In this document: positions 35,532 to 46,980 of the stretch, one piece after another
Position numbering within the stretch: the first letter of the stretch is position 1
Layout of the letters: the number at the start of each line of letters is the position of its first letter
From: Pelecanus crispus
Lineage: Eukaryota > Chordata > Aves > Pelecaniformes > Pelecanidae
Assembly (NCBI RefSeq): GCF_030463565.1
Contig: NC_134643.1
Coordinates: 166,988,491-167,052,490, forward strand
Length of the DNA stretch: 64,000 nt
Direction: 5' to 3'
Notes under the pieces: generated by a model
Told to the model about the DNA's origin: nothing
The model's input: only the letters and a program-made list of their open reading frames with translations
The model's database searches: none
Program-made: the position numbers and the translations under genes

Positions 35532-35559
35532 GTGATGGGGTTGGTGCCAGCAGCAGGTG
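35532..35559 (+). repeat. Left arm of a 28-bp perfect inverted repeat
   Basis: GTGATGGGGTTGGTGCCAGC plus eight more bases (AGCAGGTG). The exact reverse complement of all 28 bases occurs at 36311-36338, with 751 bases between. Flanking sequences do not match, so it is not the edge of a longer shared repeat. Confidence 0.9.
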
Positions 35560-36310
35560 GCAGCTGATCTTCACGTAAGCCTCTTAAAGTGTACTTGTGA
35601 TTTGAACTGATCCAGGTAACCACGTAGCTACTCTCTGAAAAACACAGGCCCTGTTTTGCTTGTCTTCCTCTTCTCCCTCTCCCCTGTATGCAGTCAGATC
35701 AGCCGCTAAACTCCCTGGGACATGGACTGTGACTTGTTATCCACCTGTGGGCATTAGGTATTTATGCAGAGCTTTGACTCAGATTAGGAATGAGCATGGG
35801 AAGGTGATAAAAATTTAACAGCAATAATGGAGAGTTCATTGAATTGTGGGCTTTCATGTTGCCTTTGTACTGTGCTAAACACCATAAAATCCTGTTCTGC
35901 AGTGGTGTCTCTAGGAGGAACAGCAGTGATTGAATTAGGCTGGAAATGGGGCATCCTTGATTGTCCTGAACCACCTCCTGGTGGAGTAGGATGGTTTCAG
36001 GAGTTGCTACTTCCCCTTTGACAATCTTGTCTCTCTCTCACACTCTAAGGCATGATCCAGTTATTTTTTTATCAATATTCTAATCTCTGCAAGATGGTCA
36101 GTGATACTACGCTAAAGCATTGTGTCAAGGTATGAAAGAAAAACGTAAAAGTAATTTGTAGAGTAACAGTATATATAGGTGGCTTGCAATTACTTCCAGG
36201 AATTAGTAAAAAAACCCCAACAACCTGGTATAGATGTTTGCCTAAAACTATAGAGAAGTCTTTGAAAGGATTGTGCTGCTTGTAGGCCCATTTTCAATGT
36301 GGTGCGATGA

Positions 36311-36338
36311 CACCTGCTGCTGGCACCAACCCCATCAC
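36311..36338 (-). repeat. Right arm of the 28-bp perfect inverted repeat
   Basis: CACCTGCTGCTGGCACCAAC plus CCCATCAC, the exact reverse complement of 35532-35559. Confidence 0.9.
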
Positions 36339-36911
36339 TTGGAAGCTCTCAGCAGCATCCTGGTGTGATGACTCTATAGATAGAGGGTGAAGGGGGTCAG
36401 TCAGGGAAAAAATGGGCAGGGTGTGGGAATTGGTTTGTCACCTTTTTGGCTCTAGTATGTGTTTCATAAGTGTGGAGAGCTCAGTGAAGAGCTGGGAGAA
36501 GGTCTCTTGCAGCAGGGCCTGAGTGAGCTCGGACAAAAGGTGGGGCGTAGGCAGTGCACCCTCACGGGTGAAGCCGGTGCCACAGCAGGCACAGTTCTTC
36601 CTTGTGTAGCCTTCATAACTGCATTCTTGGGTAGCTGCTGGGCTGGACGTAGCCAAGCCACTTGTGCTTTTGTAAAGGGTCATTTTCAATGAGATGCAGA
36701 ACCCAAAGCCTTTTGGCAATGGGACAGCTCATAGAAACTACATGTCATTATTTCCTTCATATTGGCATATCAAACACCGATCTGACAATCTTAAGCAGGG
36801 TTACAACTGTCACTGACTGCATCCTAAAGGAATCCTAATCATTGCAGAAGCTGATCAGATAGGCTTGCCTTTGCCAGCAGACGTTGTGGAAAGAAAAAAC
36901 TGGCTTTCCCT

Positions 36912-37471
36912 TGTCGTGGTTTAGCCCCAGCCAGCAGCTAAGCACCACGCAGCCGCTCGCTCACTCCCCCTACCCTGATGGGATGGGGGGGGGAATCGGA
37001 GGAGTAAGAGTGAGAAACACTCCTGGGTTGAGATAAGAACAGTTTAATAATTGAAATAAAGTAAAATAATAATAACAACAATATAATAATAATAGTAATA
37101 ATAATATACAAAGCAAGTGATGCACAATGCAATTGCTCACCACCCGCCGACCGATACCCAGACAGTTCCCGAGCAGCGATCGCTCCTCCCCAGCCAACCC
37201 CCCCCAGTTTCTATACTGAGCATGACGTCATATGGTATGGAATAGCCCTTTGGTCAGTTTGGATCAACTATCCTGGCTGTGCCCCCTCCCAGCTTCTTGT
37301 GCACCCGGCAGAGCATGGGAAGCTGAAAAGTCCTTGACTAGCATGAGCAGTACTTAGCAACAACTAAAAACATCAGCGTGTTATCAACATTCTTCTCCTA
37401 CTAAATCCAAACACAGCACTGTGCCTGCTACTAAGAAGAAAATTAACTCTATCCCAGCCGAAACCAGGACA
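36912..37471 (-). mobile_element. Solo LTR, ERVL-like family, antisense, intergenic
   Basis: On the + strand it starts TGTCGTGGTTTAGCCCCAGC and ends CTATCCCAGCCGAAACCAGG plus ACA. About 560 bp. It contains an A/T trinucleotide-rich stretch (about 37058-37110) where the 26181-26710 copy is less expanded. The right flank CCTTG also occurs at the left end overlapping the first bases, which fits a 5-bp target duplication with loss of one TG. No internal retroviral sequence is present. Confidence 0.88.
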
Positions 37472-38219
37472 CCTTGCAAAGCCAAAATGGCCGTAAGACC
37501 TTCTGAAACACTCATAAGGGGATTACCTGTAGTGAAAGTGGCTCTGTCTCTGTAACACCATTGCTGTATTTTGGGGGTGAGGGCGAAATAAAAATTGAAG
37601 TTGTGGAAGCTGCACGGCTAAATAAAAAAAATGAATAAAAATGATGCAAGAGCCAGGCATGAAATAGGGTGAGGCACTTTCACAGCGCTCGCTCTCTAGC
37701 TGCTGTTGCAACCCCTTGTTTGACCCACTTCTGCTGTTAGTGGTGACTAAAACCCTCATGACATTAAAATTAAATCTCAGCTGTCTGCTTATGTGAAATA
37801 GTGTTTGTCCTCCTCCTGTGAGATTCAGCTGACTGCAATGTATGTCCCTGTCAGAGCTTCTTTCCATCATAGCCCATATAGGGCTTTTTTTACTCCAGAT
37901 TGAACATCCAGTCCTTACAGCTGGGAAAAATAATTTATTTAAGCCTGATAAACTTAAAAAAAACCCACAACCAAACAAACCCTCAGTGCTCCTGGAGTCT
38001 TGCCATGCTTCTTTGGCAGTAAAAATTGGAAATGTGTTCTACTTAGATGGGAACCCTATTTCCTAAAGGTCTTATCTTACAAAAAAATGTTTCAAGTAAA
38101 GGTTAATTCAATTGGTGCCGCTCCTTCAGGCTGGTACTTTACTTCAACAGAGTGCCTGAGATCGGTTCTGTAACCGCCTAACTGAAGTAATGATATTGAA
38201 TGCATTTTTACTGAAATCT
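37472..38219. other. Intergenic, nothing recognised
   Basis: About 750 bases of AT-rich sequence with several A-run/CCC motifs and no gene or repeat family recognised. Confidence 0.6.
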
Positions 38220-39260
38220 GATCCCAAACGTGGTGGGGCAACGCCGCTGCATGAGTGTACTAAAGTCAGAGCCGGCGATGTTCCGTGCTGGCGAGGCCTC
38301 GCTGAGTGCTGAACCTGTGGGGGGCACGGGGAGGGGGGACCGCGCTTGAGAAACTGAGCGTGGAAATGAGTTGGGCGCGGGGAGAGAGGACGTCCGGGTC
38401 CTCTACATTCGCACCCTGGCCTTCTGCAGCTCTGCGGGGAGCTGGAATATGAGGCTAATGGTCACACTATTCTCTGCCGCAGCGGGGCAAGAACTTACTG
38501 CCGCAGACCATCTCCTCCTCCTGCTCGGGACCAGGCTGCAGTCAGTTAGCATCACCTTCCTGACTGAGCTACGGAAACCCGGGCTGGGGTTTGGGGTCTT
38601 TTGTTTGGTTTTTTTGTTTGTTTTGGCTCTTTATTTCATGCATTCATTGCAAGTGAGAGTCAGCATTTCTCCACTACATCAGCGTCCGAGCAGATGGCTG
38701 CCCCAGCGCCCAGCGACTCTACGCACAGCACCCAGCTGATGAAACTTGCTCCCTCTCCTAACTTGCTGCCACCCTGGTTGTGGGATGCAGACCCCAAGGT
38801 GCCGCTCTGTGCCACCTACTTCCAGCTCAGGGAGGCTGGGAGAACCAGGAGGAATCAGAGAAACCCTGAGCCATCTCCGACCTGCCTTGAGGCAGCTTGC
38901 AGAACAGGAGGGATTTATTTGCTTTGCCCAGATCGGGCATTTTTGCAACGAAGCGCCAGCCTGCGCTACAGATTCCAGGTAATATTAATAGGGATAAACT
39001 ATATGACGCTCTCCTACCTTTATTTAACCTTTTTTTTCACCAACTCCAGGCTCCTTGCTCAGGCAAAGCTTCTCTAAGGGTCATTCTGAGGTCCCCAGCA
39101 ATCCACCCCCCGCCCGGGAGCGGCGGGTCGCTTCCCACCACAAGATGGCAGAAAAATACTCCACAGGAGCGGGAAAAGGGCCGGGGCCCTCCCACGAAAC
39201 CCTCTTGCATCCTCGCCTCCATGATTTTTCACTCGTGGTTAACACAAAAGCTGCAGGTTA
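38220..39260. promoter_or_regulatory. CpG-rich intergenic patch, possible boundary or distal element
   Basis: Sequence here is clearly richer in GC and CpG than its flanks, in two blocks (about 38220-38560 and 39090-39220). It carries a close match to the CTCF core motif at 39138-39151. No start exon of a gene is recognisable. It lies between tissue-restricted SLC15A1 and widely expressed STK24, which would suit an insulator or enhancer, but this is inference. Confidence 0.35.
39138..39151 (+). promoter_or_regulatory. CTCF-like motif CCACAAGATGGCAG
   Basis: Agrees with the vertebrate CTCF core (CCASYAGRKGGCRS) at every position except one. A single motif match is only suggestive. Confidence 0.4.
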
Positions 39261-42200
39261 TCGCTACAAAAATACCTCCTGCATAGATCAGCATTGTGTC
39301 TGAAGACCATAGGGCTGCTGTATGTTGAGGAAAATAAAAATATCTGGATGGATTTAAGCAAGAGATGGTCCCTGGCAGCGCCGGTGGAAGTCACCCCTCC
39401 TTAAAACTTTAAAAAACTTGTTAAAACTGCCAAAATCCTATGTGGTATTATAAAAAGAGACTTTGATATTGAAGAATAGTAAAGAACAAGAACAAAGCCG
39501 ACTGTGCTGCAGCACCCAACGCTCTTACTCTGCAAGACGATAAAATCACTGGGTACAGCTTCATGTCATGCCTAATCCAATTTAACTGCAGGACTTAAAC
39601 CCTGGGCGTGAAACCCTGCCCTAAGAAGCAAAGCCACAAGCAGGTTTCGGGGCAGTTTTTGTAACTGAGCAAAATGGCAGTCAGGCAAAGCAAAATTGGC
39701 TCCTGTGGGCACAGCAAACTCATCCCCAGAGAAACCAGCACCATGGTAAATACAGGGATGTATAGACACTCCAGCAAAAGATTATTTTTTAAGCAGATAC
39801 AGATTTTGGGCTGAATCTACATTTGGTCTTGACAGACTAAGGAAGCACCGATTTCAGATTCCTGCCTCCTGGGTGACTTCCCAAGCTGTTAATCTGTTGT
39901 ATTCTTGAAAACAAAGCCACAATCACCACATTTGGTAGGGGCCCCAGCTCTCTGAGACGGCACTTGGTGAGGCCATGCCAGCTAGATACAGTCCATTGAG
40001 GGAGTTTGCTGGAAGAGCACCTCATTCCTGAATGACATCCAGTTTTAGACCTCTCCTAAACACTGCTCTTTTCACACTGACGTCTTCTCAAGTGTATACA
40101 GAAGCAGGTTTTTGATCTATCCTGCAAACTTCAGAGTCAAACTCGGACATGCTTAGGAAAGAGCTTTGGATATAGGGCTGTTATAGGCCTTGGAGGGCAA
40201 CAAGGAACCTCCATAGCCTGTGGGGCTGAGGGTGCTGCTGCTGCAGAGGCTGAAAGCATTGTGAGCAGGGTCTCGATGGCCCCTCAAGCAACTGGTCTTG
40301 AGGAGGTCTTCAAGGCAGAAGGATTTGCAGTGAGTTGTGACTTGGATGGGAGAGCTTTGGGAGGCAGGACTGCTAGGAGGAGAGATTTGGATTACCCTGG
40401 TGTCGCATGCTGAAATAGTTTGGGAAGGGCTGACGCAGGAGACTTTGGGACACTGGGTGCCGAAGTTTTGGGATGGGAGGAGTTAGAAGAGTCACTGGAT
40501 GGCAACCCCTGAGGCACTTCTAACCAGATCTTCAGGTTGGGGCCACAGACCTGTGTGCAAGGACTGCTGCACCCTGATCCCTCTCCCCAGAGCTGCTCCT
40601 CCCTGCTCTGTCCTCACTGTGTCTGCCCTATGGAAAGCAGAGGAAACTTAAGCTCAGGATTGCCGTAGTGAAGAGATGCGGTTTCCAGCTCAGATTAAGT
40701 TAATATGAAACAATGCCAGTGCTGAAGAAGGAGGTGGTCACCAGGAGGGGCAGTTTTTGAGCAGTTAAAACCCCTAATGATGCTGCCCCCTCATCCTCAT
40801 ATGGACTTTGTGGAAGCCTGGAATTTAATTTTAAAGGTGAACTGAAATGCTTTAAAAATAATCTCTACAGAAGTTGGTTAAAGACCCAAATCATTAAATA
40901 CAAACAATTTACATATATAAAAATCACAGAGATGCATATTTTGAAAGTGCTTCTTTGTTTAACAGCCAGAACATGCTGGAAGAATGACATAAAAACGTGG
41001 TAAAAACTTGAGCTGTAATAAAGAACAGGTTAGAAACTTTTATTTTACTTTCATAAATACAAATAAATGCAAGCATAGAACTGCATTACTTTCTTTGAGA
41101 AAATTGCTCATGGATATAAGTCAGTGGCTAGAGTGTCAGCCTCTATACAAGTGAGAAAGGAAGATGTGCCATGGGCTGAGGCGCATATGTTCTACCTACA
41201 AACAGCAGAAATCGAAAGTCCAGTGAAGCTGATGACAATCTTTCCACTGATATCAGTATGTTTTGCCTGAGCCCCTCAGTGCACATAACTACAGCACCTT
41301 TCCATATCTGATCCAGGTGGGTGGTGCGTTGGCACTGGAGAGTTTCTCAAGAGAAGGGTGAGGAAGCTCATGATTTGCACCAAGGGAGTTTGGGAGGAAG
41401 GCGCAGTTGGGGCAGGATATATTCTAGGTGCAAGAACCAGAATGAGCAGAACTGAGAGGAGATGTGCAAGACAATTGCAGTATTAAAATAAGAAACTAGA
41501 ACCTGATCCAGGAAGAACAGACTGTCTAGGTGAGTTCTGCACACTGAGTGTAGCAGAAATCTGCATTTAGCCCAAGTAAGTCTATACAAAGCATCTAGCA
41601 GGATCATCTTTGTATTTCTTGCTGTATTCAGAAGATACAGAGTCATACAGGTAATTCTTGATAGCAGATTCAGGGGCTTATCTGTATATTTCTCACTTAA
41701 GCCTCATCAGAAAATACATGTAGATTTGTGGCCTCCTGCAGTTCCCTCTGATCATTTCTACAAGCAGCTATGGTGCTGAGGCAAATCCCTCTGCTATCAG
41801 GAGACAGTGGGATGGGAAGTCTGTGCAGCTCTGCTACTCCGTTGCAGTGTTAATACGAGCCTACAGCCCATAACTGCCCCTGCAAATTTTCTTCTGAGCA
41901 GGGAACACTGGTGCTGGTATGGAGCAGCAAAATCTGCTCTTCTTCGCAAATAAAGCATCAAGTACCCACTATCTCAGCTAGAAGAAGACCAAAATCCCCA
42001 GGAAGCCTGCTCTCATGAAAAAGAAGGGAGGAAAACCAAGCTGGCAACTGTAGATGCCAAAGGAGCGCGAGGTTTTGGGATCTAGCCAAAGGTCTGGCGC
42101 AAGTGGGAGGTTGCAGCAGATTTTTGTGAATGAAAGGAGGTCTGTAGGAGGAGGTGGAAGATGGCTGGAGCGTGTCAGAGCACTGTGAGCACTACAGGAA

Positions 42201-45200
42201 CTTACTGGGTAACTAGTTTTAGAAGGCTGTGGGATGGGAGCGATGGGGAGGGTGGGAAGGCACATGCACAGGACGTGCATTTTTGCGGGGGCACAGTTAT
42301 TACAGGCTGTAACTGTCCCACACGCATACTTAGTGGGAATGATGGTAGGTTCAAATGTTAGAAAACAGCTTACAACCTGTAATTTATTTTCCTAATAGAA
42401 ACCCTCCCAAAATAACAAACTCATCGTTTTGGGGCGCTCCGTGATTTTTGGCTTTTCTCTCGGGTGTTAAATTTTGGGGCTGTGAAAGCTGCAGGCTGGT
42501 GTTCCTAAGTACTGAGGGTCTCTGATTACTTAGCAAAGAGGTTTGTTTAGTGGCAGCAAAGTCATCCCTCCGCTGTTTGCTTCTGTACCTGCTCTGCAAA
42601 GACCGACCGCTCCAGATACGCAGCTCTGGGCTTAAACCACAGGTGGGATCATTCATTGCTGCAAGCTGAGGATGTGGATTTTGTGTTATGAAAGAGCTGA
42701 AGCCACCATCCCGCTTCATACAGGACATTCTGGATGGAGTTTCACCTTCCGCCTCATCTGAGCTAACTGCGGGCTACCAGTGAATGGGATGCGCTGGCCT
42801 CCCTCCCTCCTACACACATGGTGTCGATGCTGCGTGACACCCAGAGACTGCTGCCACAGGAGACTAATCCAGCAGGATATGGATGCATTTCCCGTGGGAT
42901 CGGTGAACTGATCCAAATCACCATGCCGGCATGTGATTGCTAATGCAAGGACGGGAGCCAGGGCTGGGAGAAAGGAAGAGCAGGATCAGCACTTTGGCAG
43001 CAGACCGCAGTTAAATTGGATTAAGTGCAACATGAAGCTGTATCCTAAAAAAACCATCACATCACGATCACTTTCATTTGTTAACAACACCGACTGACAA
43101 CTGAAACTTGCAGGAATCCATATATTTTTGTGTTCAACAGATGAATACTATACACTTCTGTCAACACAAGATTTTACAGGTAGCTTCTGGTATATCATGA
43201 GATTAATGAAGGGTAAAATGTGATAGTTCTTGAATTAAAATAGTGAAATAATGCAGTCAGTTATAAGACCACTACTTATCAGTTATCAATGAGATATCGT
43301 GCAACTTTTTCTGCCGGGATGACTGTAGCCTGCAAGCAAGCATTTTAGATCTGTGATGACACGGACTGTCTAGGGACATAGTTATAGGTTAGAGCATCTC
43401 ATCACAATTACAGGGTCAGCCTTAATGGATCCATTTAGTCTGGAGATTTTGCTAGCCTGCTGTGTACATAGACATTAATCTGAGATAAAAATTGATGTCT
43501 CCATTATAAAATGTGAAATGTGAGAAGAAGAGAGAGAAGGTATGTTTTCTTCTGTTCGCGTATGTTTGGTTTGCGTGACAAGGGGCCAAGAGAAAGGTTT
43601 ATAAAAAGCACGATTTAATGAAATGATGCTCTTTGGGGGCAGAGGCACAGTGCAGTATAATCAATCTCATGTTTCTTAATGAGCTCTAGGTCCCCATCTA
43701 ATTTTAATTGTCTGCCTGGAATACTAAAATACTTTCAGGCACTTACATTCTGCCCATTATTAATAAAGGGCATACAACACTTGAGACATTTCTTCCATTT
43801 CCTGCCTCATCTCAGCTTATCCATTATGATTCTCAATACTATGAGAAAGTGAATTTTCTCCTATTAATAAGACTCTCAAAAATGTGCAATTTTCTATGAA
43901 TGACATGAAGTACATCACTGCAGGAAGTGAAATATATATATAGAACAGCATGTTTTATACAAACATAGTAAAATACTGGATTTTTCTTTGGGGAACATAA
44001 TTTAATAGCCAATTTTTTCCCTTCAGCATTCACGAGACCTAAAGCAGAATGTCACTGTTTGAACTTCAGACTCTGCTTCTGTAATAGACAAAATCATTTT
44101 CTGACAAGATGGCTTGTTGAACCAGAACTTGAAGGCACGGCTGAGTCTAGTTGCAGAAGGCAATCTGTGTGCTTTTGAAGCTACGTAAGCTTCCTCTGCT
44201 GGCATAAATACATGGCTGCAGGGTTACCCATGGCATGTTGACAGGAAGAAATGCTCCAGCATGAGCTTTGTAGAAGGGACCCCCTTTTCCGTTTCAAATT
44301 TTGGCGGAAACACAGAAAACCCCAATGTTTTGTAGGGGTATGATCCCACAGAGTTTGAAAGCACACTAGAAACTAATCTTGTAGAGCAAACACAATTAAA
44401 GGCAGGGAAAACATCAGTCCTGGACAACACAAGAATATTTTTTTGCTATTAACAGGGAAATGTGCATTTCTCCTTCAGCACAGTAGAAGAATGTCCCAAT
44501 ATGGGTGTTGTAAATACCCTTAACAAGGCCTTAAAGAAAAGAGGCTTTCTGGGCAACCTTTATAAACATGAAATATCTAAATCAGTGGATGAAAACCCAC
44601 AGATATAATTATAGTTCATTTCTGCACACTGAGTCATGCTGACTACGGGTTCTCATTTCAGAACAATGCCCAGTCCTTTCTGCTCTACTTTCTGAGCAGT
44701 CTGCTCAAGCAGGGACTTATTCTTCCATGGATGAACCGAGGACCTGGACATGGGTAGGATTTTTTTAAATATATTTAGTGCTAAAAAATGTTTCCAAAGA
44801 AGAGCTGGAGGGTGTAAATTTCTGTATCTCAAAGGCAGTTTGGGTTCAGGACCTCATAAGGGGTCTCATGCCATAGAGTTAGGCAGACCATTAAATCTTC
44901 ATTGTCAAATTCTTGATGGAGAGCGTAGTGAGAGTGGAACAGCCGGTGAGTCATTTATGAAGTGCAAGAAGAAAGGTACGGAGGGCAGCCTGGAGAATAA
45001 GCCTCTTATACCGTGCGCAGCTGTAGCGGAGGGATGAGGAGGAGACTGATATAGGTAGTCCTTTACCTCATCAGTCTCCTAGGAGGGGCAAGGCTGCTCA
45101 GTTATTGCTGTTTGACCTCCACATGCTGTTCCATCAGGAGGTGACTCCCCAGGCCCGTGGGGTTCAGCCGTGCTTATTTCTCTCGCCAGGCTCTCGTACC

Positions 45201-46194
45201 CCCTGCCAGGGAGCAGCAGGGTGAGCAGGGAGCCAAGGGTGACAGCGGGGCAGGACTCCTACCCAGCCGGAAAGAGGAAATCCCACTCTGCAACAAGCAC
45301 TAATGACAAGGGTGAGATACGAGCCAACGGCTGTTTCCACTTTTGCATAGCTCGCTAGCAGACCATATACCCAGCCTTGCAGCTTACAAGTTCTAGTGCA
45401 GTGTTCCCTACCAACTCTCCGTCCCTGGAAAAAAATCCCTTCAGCCATGTCCCATTTAACCAAGGGCAAAGTAAGCCCAAATAAAAATCTTCAGTGTTAG
45501 ACACACTGCATTTCTACCCAATTCAGAAATGGATGCACAGTTTTGTTTCTGAACTTGTAGGTAAATAAACGCTTAGCATGCAAATACAGATTATTTAAAC
45601 TTAAAAAAAAAGTTTTGAAATGGGAATGTGCCAATTCAGCTATAATTATGATATCAAATCAGTAATATGAGGGTTTAATCCTGCCCTCACCTAAGTCAAA
45701 AGAGCAGATTCTGATAGCTTATTTCTTTTCATTCAGAGAAATTCTGTTCCTGATGTCAATATAAAACCACATGAAAAGGGATGGGACCCATCTGGCTACA
45801 TAGGTAGGCTATTTGATTATTTCACTGTTCAGACACTGTACGTGAAGCTTAAAGCCTGACTTTCTCTCTTTGATTTTCATTACTCCTTAGTGGACTCTCC
45901 AGAGTCCTGTTACTTTTTTCTCTTCTAGTACTCTCATCTATCAAAACTTAATCCTCTTTTTCATTTGTCTTAGCAAAGACTATAGATTGACATTGGGAAG
46001 CTAGGAACAAGTTATTTCTAACATGTTGCTGTTGTACAAACAAGTCTTCCATGAATTTGTCAATTTTTAAATAAAAAAAAATTTCTTTTTTGGCCCCCAC
46101 TACATCTCATGGCAGGGAGCTCCATTATTCATTTGTGTTGTTACCTGTTTTCTCTATTTTAAAGTTTCTGTCTGGTACCTCTTGTTAGGAAAAA
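39261..46194. other. Intergenic, about 7 kb, no gene recognised
   Basis: No coding exon, RNA gene or confident transposon was seen. All open frames are short (114 codons or fewer) and unfamiliar. A short TA repeat lies near 43931-43942. Conserved non-coding elements could be present but cannot be judged without comparison. Confidence 0.55.
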
Positions 46195-46980
46195 AAGTAT
46201 ACAGTCACACCCTAGTCATCTTCTCCAGGCCATTCATGAGGTTACAGAACTCTACTGCCCTCATGAAAAGTCTCTTTCCTATGCTGAGGAGCCATAATGC
46301 ATTTAATTTCTCTATCTAGAGAATTTTTTCTGAACGTTTGATCATGGTTTTCTTCGCTTTGCGGTACCTTTTTTCTATGCTATGGTATAATTTTGGAAAT
46401 TGAAGATACAGTCTACAGGAGCAGCATGGATTTATAGTAAGGTATAATAATGTTGTCTCCCTTATTTTTTATTCCTTTCCTAACAACCCCTAATGTAGTT
46501 CTATCTTCTGACTGATTTGAAACCAGTGACAGCCAAGATTTCCTTCTTGTTTGGTAAGAACTCCAGTATGTAAAGTTAAACTCTTTTCCTGTATACTTTC
46601 CCCCCGTATAGTTGTCAACGCTGAACTCCCATCTGCTGGTATGTCACTCAGCAGTCACTCACTCTGACATTCTTCTGCCAGTCCTTGCACTTCATTTTAG
46701 TTTTTACCTCACCATACTTGGCAATGTGAGACTATTTTGTCATTTCTCCTTAGTCTCTCTTCTAGGTCATTCATGGATATGCCAAGCAAGATTGGTCCCA
46801 GATGGATTCCTGTGACAGTCCACTGGTAACATGCTCTACTGTGAAATGTTTTTATTTTCTCTTTCCTCTCTATCATCAGTTATAAACCCATGTGAGGACC
46901 CTTTTATCCCCAGGAGCACTTAAATTCTTTAAGGACCATTTGTGAAGAACCTTGTTAAAGCTGCTTTGCATTATATGATA
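46195..46980 (-). mobile_element. Ancient CR1/L3-like LINE remnant, antisense
   Basis: On the minus strand this is a highly eroded reverse-transcriptase-end LINE. Diagnostic + strand traces are CAAGATTGGTCCCAGATGGA followed by TTCCTGTGACAGTCCACTGG, AAACCCATGTGAGGACCCTT and GAACCTTGTTAAAGCTGCTT. These match the conserved antisense text of L3/CR1-type elements found across amniotes. No open frame survives. Exact limits are uncertain. Confidence 0.65.

Larger units (their letters stand above)
34229..36911. other. Intergenic, no gene; holds a 28-bp inverted repeat pair
   Basis: About 2.7 kb with no recognised coding region or transposon. Its only notable structure is the pair of perfect inverted 28-mers at 35532-35559 and 36311-36338. 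Confidence 0.65.

Noticed and set aside
26181-37471. The two antisense LTRs as the ends of one provirus
   Set aside because: Between them lie exons 16-23 of SLC15A1 and the intergenic SINE, with no retroviral genes. They are independent solo LTRs.
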